From the NCBI RefSeq assembly GCF_034424215.1, contig NZ_CP139960.1:3534001-3598000 (forward strand): 64,000 nucleotides of DNA, given 5' to 3'. Under the pieces are notes generated by a model, which saw nothing but the letters and a program-made list of their open reading frames with translations, was not told where the DNA came from and did no database searches. Positions within the stretch are counted from its first letter, which is position 1. Each line of letters opens with the position of its first letter. Shown here in pieces: positions 26,944-36,109 of the stretch. The translations under genes and the position numbers were made by a program. The stretch is from Niabella yanshanensis (GTDB lineage Bacteria; Bacteroidota; Bacteroidia; Chitinophagales; Chitinophagaceae).

Positions 26944-27903
26944 ATGAAGGTAATTGATCACATTAACAGGGCAAAAGAGAAGAATGAAACCCTGATCTCT
27001 TTCGAAATACTTCCGCCGCTCAAGGGAAAAGGAATTGAAGGATTGTATGAACATTTAGACCCGCTAATGGAATTTAAACCTGCCTATATCAATGTTACCT
27101 ACCACCGCAGTGAGCACGAGTTTAAAAAAAATCCCGACGGGAGCTTTAAGAAAGTTACCATTCGTAAACGTCCCGGTACCGAAAGCATTTGCGCTGCTAT
27201 CATGAATAAATATAATGTTGATACGGTTCCCCACCTGATCTGCGGCGGATTTAGTGTGACAGAAACGGAGGATGCTTTGATCAATCTGAATTACCTGGGT
27301 ATTGATAATGTACTGGTATTAAGAGGTGATGCGGCTAAAAATGAAACAGCGTTCATTCCCCAGCCGGATGGTCATTTTTATGCAGTTGACCTGCTAAAGC
27401 AGGTAATCAATCTCAATAACGGTGTTTATTTAGAAGAAGAACTGCTGAATAGTCGCAAAACTTCTTTCTGTATTGGTGTGGCCGGCTATCCCGAAAAGCA
27501 TTTTGAAGCGCCGAATATGCAAACAGACCTGGCTTACCTGAAAGCAAAAGTAGATGCAGGCGCCGATTATATTGTAACACAAATGTTTTTTGATAACGCA
27601 AAATATTATGCATTTGTGGAAGCCTGCAGGGCCAATGGCATCAATGTTCCCATTGTACCCGGATTAAAACCTATCTACAATAAAAAGCAACTAACGATGT
27701 TGCCGAAAATATTTTCTATTGATCTCCCACAGGAGCTTTCGAAAGAAATTGAAGCCTGTAAGAACAATGCAGAAGTGGAGAAAGTGGGTGAAGACTGGTT
27801 GCTGGCGCAGAGCCGGGATCTAAAGAAGAATGGGGTGCCGGGTTTACACTATTATACTTTAGGTAAACCTGGTATTGTAGCGAATGTTATACGAAGACTC
27901 TGA
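26944..27903 (+). CDS. metF: Methylenetetrahydrofolate reductase
   Basis: FAD-dependent enzyme that reduces 5,10-methylene-THF to 5-methyl-THF for methionine synthesis. The 319-residue length and the barrel motifs fit: FEILPPLKGKG near the N-terminus (substrate/FAD loop), YINVTYH, a nucleotide-contact segment VLVLRGDAAKNE, and GADYIVTQMFFDNAKYYAFV with VPGLKPI. It stands alone with its own promoter, divergent from pheS. A structured intergenic stretch follows before the rRNA methyltransferase gene. Confidence 0.95.
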   Translation: MKVIDHINRAKEKNETLISFEILPPLKGKGIEGLYEHLDPLMEFKPAYINVTYHRSEHEFKKNPDGSFKKVTIRKRPGTESICAAIMNKYNVDTVPHLICGGFSVTETEDALINLNYLGIDNVLVLRGDAAKNETAFIPQPDGHFYAVDLLKQVINLNNGVYLEEELLNSRKTSFCIGVAGYPEKHFEAPNMQTDLAYLKAKVDAGADYIVTQMFFDNAKYYAFVEACRANGINVPIVPGLKPIYNKKQLTMLPKIFSIDLPQELSKEIEACKNNAEVEKVGEDWLLAQSRDLKKNGVPGLHYYTLGKPGIVANVIRRL

Positions 27904-27956
27904 TGCTGCATCCGGCAATGCGTTGGAGTTCATCTTTCAAAATATAAATAATTTTA

Positions 27957-28028
27957 TGTACGATGTTTATTGTACAATGTACGTGCAGCAAATAAGAATA
28001 CTATATCGTACAACAACATCGTAAATCA
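27957..28028. repeat. Imperfect inverted repeat in the metF-rlmD intergenic region
   Basis: TACGATGTT followed by ATTGTAC (27959-27976) is matched as a reverse complement by GTACAACAACATCGTA (28008-28023), with a few mismatches, forming a long hairpin with a loop of about 30 nt. The words GTACGATG, GTACAATGTACG and ATCGTAC recur inside it. It lies 27 nt before the TTG start of the next gene. Confidence 0.6.
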
Positions 28029-28054
28029 CACATAAATAATAAATCGCACAAATA

Positions 28055-29494
28055 TTGGCTCGTAAAAAGAAAAATATAACGCTCGAGAACGTATTAATTG
28101 AGGATTATGCGGCAGAAGGAAAATCACTGGCTCGCTTAGACGGAAAAGTGATTTTTGTAGAACAGGTGGTACCTGGCGACGTGGTAGACATATGCCTTAC
28201 CAAAAACAAAAAAGACTGGGGCGAGGGCTGGCCTTTACGCTTTCATTCCTACTCCGACAAAAGGGTCGATCCGTTTTGTGCCCATTTCGGAACCTGTGGT
28301 GGTTGTCAGTGGCAGATGCTGCCGTATGACCTGCAATTACAGTATAAGCAAAAACAGGTACAGGATAATTTAAAACGTATCGGGAAGGTACAGCTACCCG
28401 AAATCTGGCCGATTATTGGCGCAAAAAGTATTACGCGCTATCGCAACAAAATTGAATATACTTTCGGTACGGAAGAATTTCTTACCAAGGAAGAATTTAA
28501 TCGCCGTAAGGCGGAAGCACAGGTCTCACCGTTAGAAGCCGGGGATAGGAAAAGCCCCGGGGCTGCAGGTTTTCATGCCAAAGGATCCTGGAGCAAAGTG
28601 GTAGATGTACAAACCTGCCATTTGCAGGCAGAGCCTACCAACGATCTCAGGTTGGCGATCAAAAAATACGCATTCCAAAACGGCCTTAGTTTTTATAATC
28701 TGCGGGAGCAGCATGGTTTTTTACGCACCATGCAGGTACGCCTTTGCGAAACAGGAGAGTGGATGGCCAATATCATGGTAGGGGAGGATGATCCTGAAAA
28801 GATCGAGAAACTCATGCAGTTTGTATTGCTGCAATTCCCGGGTATTACTTCATTGCTGTACACGGTTAATACTAAAAGAAATGATAGCCTGCACGACCTG
28901 GAGCCTGTGGTATACCATGGTAAGGGTTATGTAATTGAGCAACTGGAAAACTTTCAGTTTAAAATAGGACCTAAATCTTTTTTTCAGACCAATACCCGCC
29001 AAGGGGAAGAATTATACCGGATCACGCGCGATTTTGCTGAATTGACAGGTAAAGAGACCTTATATGATCTGTACTGCGGCACAGGAAGCATCGGTATATT
29101 TTGTAGTCAGAATGCAGGAAAAATCATAGGAGTAGAAATGATCGACGCGGCTATTGAAGATGCCAAAGAAAATGCGGCGCTTAACAACCTGGACAAAACC
29201 CATTTCTATGCCGGCGACGTGATTAAGGTTTGCGATGATGATTTCTTTGCCAAACATGGCCGGGCAGATGTGATTATTACCGATCCGCCGCGGGCAGGTA
29301 TGCACGAAAAACTGGTGCAGAAGATAAATGAAATGGCAGCGCCTACAGTAGTGTATGTAAGCTGTAATCCTGCTACCCAGGCGCGTGACCTTGCTTTGCT
29401 GGATGAAAAATACGCGGTGACTAAAATTCAGCCGGTGGATATGTTCCCGCATACCTTGCATATTGAGAACGTAGTGCAACTGAAGTTGAGATAG
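28055..29494 (+). CDS. rlmD: 23S rRNA (uracil-5-)-methyltransferase, RlmD/RumA type
   Basis: SAM-dependent TrmA/RumA-family RNA methyltransferase, 479 residues. An N-terminal TRAM domain (about 5-65, VLIEDYAAEGKSLARLDGKVIFV), a Cys cluster for an Fe-S site (CAHFGTCGGCQW at about 76-87 and a later Cys), the SAM motif LYDLYCGTGSIGIF (about 346-359), DPPRAGMHEKL, and the catalytic Cys in VYVSCNPATQARDLA (about 438-452). The start codon is TTG at 28055; the resulting MARKKKN is a plausible N-terminus and no upstream ATG exists. It may be RlmD or RlmCD; the target base cannot be told from sequence. Confidence 0.9.
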   Translation: MARKKKNITLENVLIEDYAAEGKSLARLDGKVIFVEQVVPGDVVDICLTKNKKDWGEGWPLRFHSYSDKRVDPFCAHFGTCGGCQWQMLPYDLQLQYKQKQVQDNLKRIGKVQLPEIWPIIGAKSITRYRNKIEYTFGTEEFLTKEEFNRRKAEAQVSPLEAGDRKSPGAAGFHAKGSWSKVVDVQTCHLQAEPTNDLRLAIKKYAFQNGLSFYNLREQHGFLRTMQVRLCETGEWMANIMVGEDDPEKIEKLMQFVLLQFPGITSLLYTVNTKRNDSLHDLEPVVYHGKGYVIEQLENFQFKIGPKSFFQTNTRQGEELYRITRDFAELTGKETLYDLYCGTGSIGIFCSQNAGKIIGVEMIDAAIEDAKENAALNNLDKTHFYAGDVIKVCDDDFFAKHGRADVIITDPPRAGMHEKLVQKINEMAAPTVVYVSCNPATQARDLALLDEKYAVTKIQPVDMFPHTLHIENVVQLKLR

Positions 29495-29529
29495 TATATA
29501 ACAAGGTTTAGTATACCTTTCAATAAAAT

Positions 29530-29574
29530 AGCCCGGAGCAAATGTTCGATACATAACATCTGTTCCGGGCTTTG
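29530..29574. terminator. Bidirectional terminator
   Basis: AGCCCGGA (29530-29537) pairs with TCCGGGCT (29564-29571), with an inner ATGTT/AACAT helix. It separates the convergent methyltransferase and DUF4185 genes. Confidence 0.7.
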
Positions 29575-29591
29575 CTTGTAATGATGCTGTC

Positions 29592-31031
29592 CTAAAAAGC
29601 GCCCATATCGGCGAGTTCTGCTTTCATGAGGAAAACATTGTAAGGCATCCACATCGACATCAGGAAATACAGGTTATCGCCTGTTGCAGACAGGGGGTGC
29701 AGGTAAGAGCCATATAACTGCGGATAGGCAGTACCTGCAGCCAGCTCGTATGGTTGGCTCCAGGGCCCGGTGATATTTTCTGCTGTTCGCATGGTAATGT
29801 TGTACCGGTCTTCACTAAAGTAGGTAAGTATCCATTTTTTATGGGTGGTATTGTAAACAAAAGAAAGCTCGCCAACTTTTTCGTTGATGAGGATACCGGC
29901 GGCCGACTCGTTACCAGTTACCCATTGATTGCCCGAACTGTTCCAGTATTCATACCGGCTTTGGTTTTCAATATCAGCTTCTTTAAACCGGGCTAAGTAG
30001 GCCGGGTTAATTCGCCCTGCGTGGGTACCCATCATGTACACATATCCATCCTTTTTAAAATACCCTGCCATACCAAAATTGCTGTTGGCAGCAAACAACA
30101 CCGTTTCACATTTTTTCCAGGTTCGCCCATTGTCTGTCGATTTAAACAGCCCCGAATGATTGGTGATCCAACCTGTCCAGTTCCTGATATTGAAATAATG
30201 AACATAATCCGCTCCGTTAACCCTGATAGCCGCAGATGGTATAGACGTCAGGTTGCCATTGCCCGACTGATCTTTTCCTCCCGGAACCAGTTCACGGGCC
30301 GTGCCTGCATTATCTGATACCATACTGCTAAAGGTAAGACCATCCTCTAACTGATTATCCTTGGAAAATGCCAGCACATTAGAGCGCCAGCTACCGCCGT
30401 TTGGACCGGGATTGGCAGTATTGGGAACAAAGTCTTGCCCAAAAGTGTCGCCAAAAAATATCCCATAATTGTTGGGTTCCATCTCCCACACAATGCCCAG
30501 GTCGGTGCCTCCCACATTCCATTTGGTAGCAGTATTATTTGGATTGGGAAAGGATTCGTTTCCTATGGACTTACCGGTTACCCTGGCTACGCGCTTCATA
30601 CTTCGTATAAAAAATCCCCAGCGATTGTCCACCTCCAAGGCCAGTGTGTTGGATACATTCCCATCTTTATAATGTGCCTTTAACAACAGTTTGAATGATT
30701 GGGGGTCTGTAGCCTGGATCGGATAACTAAAGGTGTAAGACGACGACAGCTCACCCCGGTTTATTTTATTATTGTAACTGTTACCCCCACTTTTGGTAAC
30801 TGAGATGTATTCTATAGCATCCAGGTTTTTAAAGCTTAAAGCAGCAGAAACTTTTTTCGTTTGCTTATCGGGGACAAGGATGGTTTGAGTTGCCATCAAC
30901 TCGTCGGTGGGTACAAACACATCCTTCTCACCATCCTTTTTACAAGCCAGTAGCAGGCAAAGAAAGTACACCCATATAGTGCGGGCTATAGGTGTACTTT
31001 CCTGATCCGCCATTAGGTATTTTCTAAACAT
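29592..31031 (-). CDS. DUF4185-domain lipoprotein, candidate glycoside hydrolase of PUL 2
   Basis: The 479-residue protein has a hydrophobic segment ending LLLACKK (Cys about residue 30), so it is probably a lipoprotein. An Ig-like N-terminal region (about 45-135) precedes the DUF4185 beta-propeller (about 150-475): GKSIGNESFPNPNNTA, GTDLGIVWEM, IFFGDTFGQ, and repeated GYFKKDGYVYMMGT-type blades. DUF4185 includes the GH183 endo-D-arabinanases, so a glycan-cleaving role is plausible, but I cannot assign the substrate. Its ATG shares the last base of the SusD stop codon (TAATG), so translation is coupled. It is the last gene of the operon. Confidence 0.8.
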   Translation of the reverse strand: MFRKYLMADQESTPIARTIWVYFLCLLLACKKDGEKDVFVPTDELMATQTILVPDKQTKKVSAALSFKNLDAIEYISVTKSGGNSYNNKINRGELSSSYTFSYPIQATDPQSFKLLLKAHYKDGNVSNTLALEVDNRWGFFIRSMKRVARVTGKSIGNESFPNPNNTATKWNVGGTDLGIVWEMEPNNYGIFFGDTFGQDFVPNTANPGPNGGSWRSNVLAFSKDNQLEDGLTFSSMVSDNAGTARELVPGGKDQSGNGNLTSIPSAAIRVNGADYVHYFNIRNWTGWITNHSGLFKSTDNGRTWKKCETVLFAANSNFGMAGYFKKDGYVYMMGTHAGRINPAYLARFKEADIENQSRYEYWNSSGNQWVTGNESAAGILINEKVGELSFVYNTTHKKWILTYFSEDRYNITMRTAENITGPWSQPYELAAGTAYPQLYGSYLHPLSATGDNLYFLMSMWMPYNVFLMKAELADMGAF

Positions 31032-32788
31032 TAGTATCCGGGGTTTTGTGTGTAGTTACCTTTAGCCCAGTTGATCTGGGGCTGTGGTATGGGGAAAAAT
31101 TCATCGCGCCCTGATGTGAATTTCGCAATGTTCATCCAGGCAAACCTGGTTTTTTCAATAGCGAAGTAGTCATTCATCGTTTTCTCTAAAATTCCCCAAC
31201 GTTGTAAGTCAAAGAAACGGCGTCCTTCTCCTGCCATCTCCAACCGGTTTTCCCATTGCATGGCTTTCAGGGCAAAATCTTTGGTCCAGGCACAATTAAC
31301 ACCGGGTTTATAAGTTTCAATACGGTAATTCAACACAGGCTGGCCGTTACTTTTTACCAGTCGTCTGGTACTGTTAGCAGCTCTCTGGCGAATCTTATTA
31401 ATAGGCTCCAGGGCCTCCATATGCCTGTCCAGCTGAATAAGAAGCTCGGCTTTCCACAATAGCACTTCATCATACCGGATCATTCGTTTGTTCATCGAAT
31501 TAAATTGCCAGCCATCATATAATAAGCATCCGCAATTAGGACGCGGCAATTCTTTAATCGATTTAAAATAGCCATATTCTGCGGCGTTACGAACGCCTTT
31601 ACTTTCAAAGATCAGGTTAGGGTCGTATTTCCAGGGCAGGCCAGGCGCAGCAATAGTGTGGCTAAACCGGGGATCAAAACTATTGCTGGTAAAGTAAGTA
31701 GCAGGGTTATCCATATAGCTGCCGTTGTTATAGGTATCGAACAGGGGTAAACCGTCAGCGCCGGTTTTAAATGCATTACCCATGGCATAGCTGATATGAT
31801 GAAAACCGCAACAGGTAAATCCGCCCCATTGAAAGGGATGATTCAATCCCTCCCCCCGGTTTATTTTTCCACCCGTGGAGCTGCCGTCGTTAATCGAATA
31901 TTGAATTTCCCAGATAGACTCTTTGGTTTTATTATCAAACTCCACTTCGAAGTTGTCAGAGAAATCAGCCTGTAAGCCTACTTTAGCGCCTTCCTGGCCG
32001 GTGATCTTATTGATGTATGTTAGTGCTTCAGTCAATCTGTCTTTATTAATGTTAACTACTTTATGCATGTCGTCCTGCTCGTAGGCCATAAACATCAGTG
32101 TTCTTGCAACCATTGCAGTGGCAGCATTTTTATCAACCCTTCCTTTGTCCTCCTGCGTATCAGGTAAACGGCTTTCTGCATCTTTAAAGTCGTTCAAAAT
32201 TTTTTCCCATAGATATTGATCATTAGGGTGGGTTTTATCCCTGTTGGGAACCGCCTCAAATTCTGCCGTTGAACCCACTACATTCTCATCGATATAAGGG
32301 ATATATTTAAAGAACTGTTTGAGCCTGAAATGTACAAATGCGCGAATGAACTTCACTTCACCAATGCGGGCGTCCCGGGATGGATAGGCTTCAGCGCTGA
32401 TCAGTTGCAATTTCTGTATGGCTGTATTACAGCGTTGAATAATCTGGTAAGATACATACCAGGGATAGTCCAGAGGCCATCCGTTTGGATTTAAACCAAC
32501 AAAGGTTTCCATGTTATGCCAGCCATCGCCATCCCAGGTTCCGCCACCTCCTTTATACGAATCGTCAGCGCGCATAGAGCCCGACCACCAGGGAGAAAAC
32601 GGAGAATCAAAAGATGGAATATCGGTCATTCTCGCATAAGCTGCAGTCACAAAACCATCCATGTCTTCAGGCTTTGTCAATAGTCCTTCATCCAGCACCT
32701 GCTTAGGTGCAACATCCAGGTACCTGTCACAGCCTGTAAAGAATAGGGTTAAAAAGGCGGATAATAAAAAGTAGGTATACTTATTCAT
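31031..32788 (-). CDS. SusD/RagB-family lipoprotein of PUL 2
   Basis: A 585-residue lipoprotein with Cys20 after a hydrophobic signal and the start DRYLDVAPKQ. The N-terminal helical SusD part carries KFIRAFVHFRLKQFFKYIPYID; the C-terminal RagB block has WENRLEMAGEGRRFFDLQRWG (about 525-545) and ends with FPIPQPQINWAKGN. It pairs with the SusC gene 11 bp upstream. The DUF4185 gene overlaps its stop codon. Confidence 0.94.
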   Translation of the reverse strand: MNKYTYFLLSAFLTLFFTGCDRYLDVAPKQVLDEGLLTKPEDMDGFVTAAYARMTDIPSFDSPFSPWWSGSMRADDSYKGGGGTWDGDGWHNMETFVGLNPNGWPLDYPWYVSYQIIQRCNTAIQKLQLISAEAYPSRDARIGEVKFIRAFVHFRLKQFFKYIPYIDENVVGSTAEFEAVPNRDKTHPNDQYLWEKILNDFKDAESRLPDTQEDKGRVDKNAATAMVARTLMFMAYEQDDMHKVVNINKDRLTEALTYINKITGQEGAKVGLQADFSDNFEVEFDNKTKESIWEIQYSINDGSSTGGKINRGEGLNHPFQWGGFTCCGFHHISYAMGNAFKTGADGLPLFDTYNNGSYMDNPATYFTSNSFDPRFSHTIAAPGLPWKYDPNLIFESKGVRNAAEYGYFKSIKELPRPNCGCLLYDGWQFNSMNKRMIRYDEVLLWKAELLIQLDRHMEALEPINKIRQRAANSTRRLVKSNGQPVLNYRIETYKPGVNCAWTKDFALKAMQWENRLEMAGEGRRFFDLQRWGILEKTMNDYFAIEKTRFAWMNIAKFTSGRDEFFPIPQPQINWAKGNYTQNPGY

Positions 32789-32799
32789 TGTAAAATAAT

Positions 32800-35700
32800 T
32801 TAGAATGTAACATTAAGTCCCAGGGTATAAAAAGCGGGTGTCAGGTAACCGTAGCCCGGCATCTCCGGATCAAAACTGGTGAATTGGCTGTTTTTAATGG
32901 TCAGGATATTCCTCGCTGATGCATATACTCTCAGGTGCTGCATCCGGGCGCGCCCCGATACTTTTTTAGGCAGTGTATAACCCAATTCAATATTCCTCAG
33001 TTTCAGGTAAGAGCCGTCTTCTACAAAGTAGCTCGACATACGCAACTCCGCATTTTGATTGGAGTTAGAGATCGCAGGAATATCGGAGTTTTGATTGTCG
33101 AAATACCAGCCCCCTAAAATGCGGGTAGGATGATTTTTATGCGCCGGCACACTTATATTCCACAAGTCCGATTCATATTTCCAGGAATTCAACACTTTGT
33201 TGCCGAAAACCCCCTGGAAGAATACGTTCAGGTCAAAATTATGATAGCCTAAATCAAAAGTAATACCACCAAAAAATTTAGGATCTAATACACCAATGTA
33301 GGTTCTGTCGTTTAGTTCTTCTATTTTACCGTTACCATCTAAGTCTTTATACCGGATGCGCCCGATGGCTTTCCCTGTTTGCTCCGCATGGTTATCCACT
33401 TCTTCCTGGGTTTTAAAAATACCATCAGCTACTAAGCCATATAAGATATTGGGACTTTTACCTACCACATTATCTTCCTTTCCATTGCCGGGGTATTTGT
33501 TAATTACATTTTCCGGTATACTAAGAATTTTCGTTTTGTAAGTTCCGATATTCGCCGAAACCCCGTATTGAAGGCCGTATTTGGTTTTGTCTTTATAACC
33601 TAATTCCAATTCAATACCCTTGTTATTCATAGCAGCACCATTGATCCAGGGCTCGCCACCTTCGCCCATCGCAGCGATATAAGGCGTTTGAACCAGAATA
33701 TCGGTGGTCTTTTTGAAGTAATAGTCAAACGAACCATTCAGGCGATAATTAAAAAGACTGAAGTCGATGCCCAGGTCGGTCTGTTTAGTAGTTTCCCATC
33801 TCAGGTCAGGATTTCCCAGCCAGGTTCTCCTGTATCCGGAAAGCAGGGAACCTGTTTCATTACCCATTATGGGATAGGATGTGCCAAAATAGTCTGTAGT
33901 AAACGGTGTGGAAGTATAGCCTCTTGGCAGGCCCTGCACACTACCATTCGCACCCCAGCTGGCTCTTATTTTCAGGTCTGATATAAACCCGATATCTTCC
34001 ATGAATTTTTCCTGGCTGATTCTCCATCCGGCAGAGAACGCAGGGAAAACAGCGTAACGGTGGTTCACGCCGAAAAGCGATGAGCCGTCTCTTCTTAATG
34101 TGGCAGATAAAAGATATTTCTGATCGAATGTATAGTTGGCTTTTGCAAAAAGCGAATAATACACATATTCATCTGCCGAACTGCCTAACGAGTATTTGTC
34201 ACCTGTGGTAATTCCCAAATGTGCAAAGTCCCTGTCTTCCAGGTAAACACCCTCTCTTCTGGCACTAAATCCTTCCTGTACAAAGCGGGTGTATTCAATA
34301 CCTCCCACTGCGTTAAAACTATGTTTACCCTTATTCAGGTTATATCCTAAAGTGTTGGTCCATACATAGCTTAGCGCATGGGATTGTCCGTTACCCACAT
34401 AATTCTCGCCGTTGCTGCTGCGGCCACCTGTTTCCGACCACTCTTTATCCAAAGCACGGTTGTAGGAGTTGCCGTAGTCAATTCCGAACTGCGTACGGGC
34501 AGATATGCCCTTCCATATGTTCAGGTCCGCAAAAACATTACCGATAATTTTAACGAAATGATTGGTATTATCCTTACTGTCGGTAAGCACGCGAACAGGA
34601 TTGGTAAAGTCGTCGAAGCCGGCTGCCCCTGCCCAACCCCCGTTGATATCACGAACGGGAACTGCCGGAGGATTAATTAAAGCCCAGCGCATCATAGGGC
34701 TAAACCCCGGATTATTGGGATCGTTCATATCTCTATATTGCAAATAAGATATAGCCAGGTTTTCACCAATTTTCAGCCGGTCATTAATCAGGCTGTATTC
34801 GGTATTAGATCTTATTGAATATTTTCTAAAGAAGGTATGTATTTGTGTTCCTTCATTACCAAAATACCCCAGCGAAAAAAGGCTTTTCGATCTGTCCGAT
34901 CCTTTAGAAACCGTTACCTGGTGCTCTGTCATAGTGGCCGGTTGCAAAATTTCATCGAGCCAGTTGGTATTGGATCCTCTTACGGTTTTGTCTGCATTCA
35001 ACCATTCTGCCGGTTTTACCGCATCCAGCACTGCTCTGCCGTCGGCATCCCTATGCCAGGTGAAATCGTAGGTGGCCGGTAAGTTCAAAGGAGTGCCGTA
35101 TACCTGCTCATCATAGGCATAAGCACGAAACATAGCAGTGCCGTACTGCTCTGCATTCATCAGCTTGGGTTTTTGGATAACCTTACTCAGCGCCAGGCTG
35201 CCTGAATACTCTACTTTTGTCTGGCCACTTTTAGCCTTTTTAGTTTGAACCAATATAACACCACCTGATGCCCTGGCTCCGTAAATACTGGCCGAAGCCG
35301 CGTCTTTTAAGACCTGCATAGATTCAATATCGGCTGCATTGATATCGCGGAGATTTAAGTTTTCGGTAGGCATACCGTCCAATACGATCAGGGGGCGCAC
35401 ACTTCCTGATAGGGACGAGAGACCCCTGATCTGCACAGTTACGTTTTCTGCAGGGTTGCCACCATTGGTATTAATGTGTACACCTGCCAGCTTACCCTGT
35501 AAAGATTTCATAGCGTTAGCGGATGGATTTTTGGCGATATCGTTATTGGTGGCCATAGATATAGCGCCGGTAAGATCTTTTTTCTTCTGTACCATATAAC
35601 CCACGTACACTTCCTCCATCAGGGCCACTTCATTTTCCAGGGTTACATCAATTACGGGGGCGCCAGCAACCGTCTTTTCCTGCCGCAGCTTCCCGGCATA

Positions 35701-35967
35701 GCTAAATACCAGTACGGCATCATTTGAAGGCACCGCAATTTCATATTGCCCGGCGCCATTGGTAACTGTTCCCCCGGCAGCTCCCTTTACACTAACGCTT
35801 ACCCCACTCAGAGGCGTTCCAGTTTCCTTTTCAGTAACAGTACCTTTTACTACTCTGTCCTGATACAGATTTGCCGCATTAGCGGATACCTGCAAATAAA
35901 TAGCCTGGCAAAAAAGTAAACAGGCTAAGATCATTTTGCATTTTACATGTATTGTTTTCTTCTTCAT
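32800..35967 (-). CDS. SusC-family TonB-dependent receptor of PUL 2
   Basis: The 1055-residue outer-membrane receptor has a signal peptide (about 1-30), carboxypeptidase-like domain (about 35-115, VVKGTVTEKETGTPLSGVSV), plug domain (about 125-245) with RGLSSLSGSVRPLIVLDGMP, and a beta-barrel ending NVTF. It has no STN domain, consistent with control by something other than an ECF sigma/FecR pair; LacI-type palindromes lie upstream of the operon. A 142-bp gap with a short hairpin (CTGCTAC / GTGGCAG near 36021-36042) separates it from the gene before it, so partial termination or a second promoter is possible. Confidence 0.94.
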   Translation of the reverse strand: MKKKTIHVKCKMILACLLFCQAIYLQVSANAANLYQDRVVKGTVTEKETGTPLSGVSVSVKGAAGGTVTNGAGQYEIAVPSNDAVLVFSYAGKLRQEKTVAGAPVIDVTLENEVALMEEVYVGYMVQKKKDLTGAISMATNNDIAKNPSANAMKSLQGKLAGVHINTNGGNPAENVTVQIRGLSSLSGSVRPLIVLDGMPTENLNLRDINAADIESMQVLKDAASASIYGARASGGVILVQTKKAKSGQTKVEYSGSLALSKVIQKPKLMNAEQYGTAMFRAYAYDEQVYGTPLNLPATYDFTWHRDADGRAVLDAVKPAEWLNADKTVRGSNTNWLDEILQPATMTEHQVTVSKGSDRSKSLFSLGYFGNEGTQIHTFFRKYSIRSNTEYSLINDRLKIGENLAISYLQYRDMNDPNNPGFSPMMRWALINPPAVPVRDINGGWAGAAGFDDFTNPVRVLTDSKDNTNHFVKIIGNVFADLNIWKGISARTQFGIDYGNSYNRALDKEWSETGGRSSNGENYVGNGQSHALSYVWTNTLGYNLNKGKHSFNAVGGIEYTRFVQEGFSARREGVYLEDRDFAHLGITTGDKYSLGSSADEYVYYSLFAKANYTFDQKYLLSATLRRDGSSLFGVNHRYAVFPAFSAGWRISQEKFMEDIGFISDLKIRASWGANGSVQGLPRGYTSTPFTTDYFGTSYPIMGNETGSLLSGYRRTWLGNPDLRWETTKQTDLGIDFSLFNYRLNGSFDYYFKKTTDILVQTPYIAAMGEGGEPWINGAAMNNKGIELELGYKDKTKYGLQYGVSANIGTYKTKILSIPENVINKYPGNGKEDNVVGKSPNILYGLVADGIFKTQEEVDNHAEQTGKAIGRIRYKDLDGNGKIEELNDRTYIGVLDPKFFGGITFDLGYHNFDLNVFFQGVFGNKVLNSWKYESDLWNISVPAHKNHPTRILGGWYFDNQNSDIPAISNSNQNAELRMSSYFVEDGSYLKLRNIELGYTLPKKVSGRARMQHLRVYASARNILTIKNSQFTSFDPEMPGYGYLTPAFYTLGLNVTF

Positions 35968-36109
35968 AATGTTTAAGAATTGGTTTCCAGTTCTTTTAAA
36001 TTAAGTTTCTGTTTTCCTGCTGCTACTTTACTTAGTGGCAGCTATCCCGTTAGGTATAGGGCTTTGGGGGTGCAAATGCCGGTAGGGCGATTGATGGGTT
36101 TCCGTCTTC

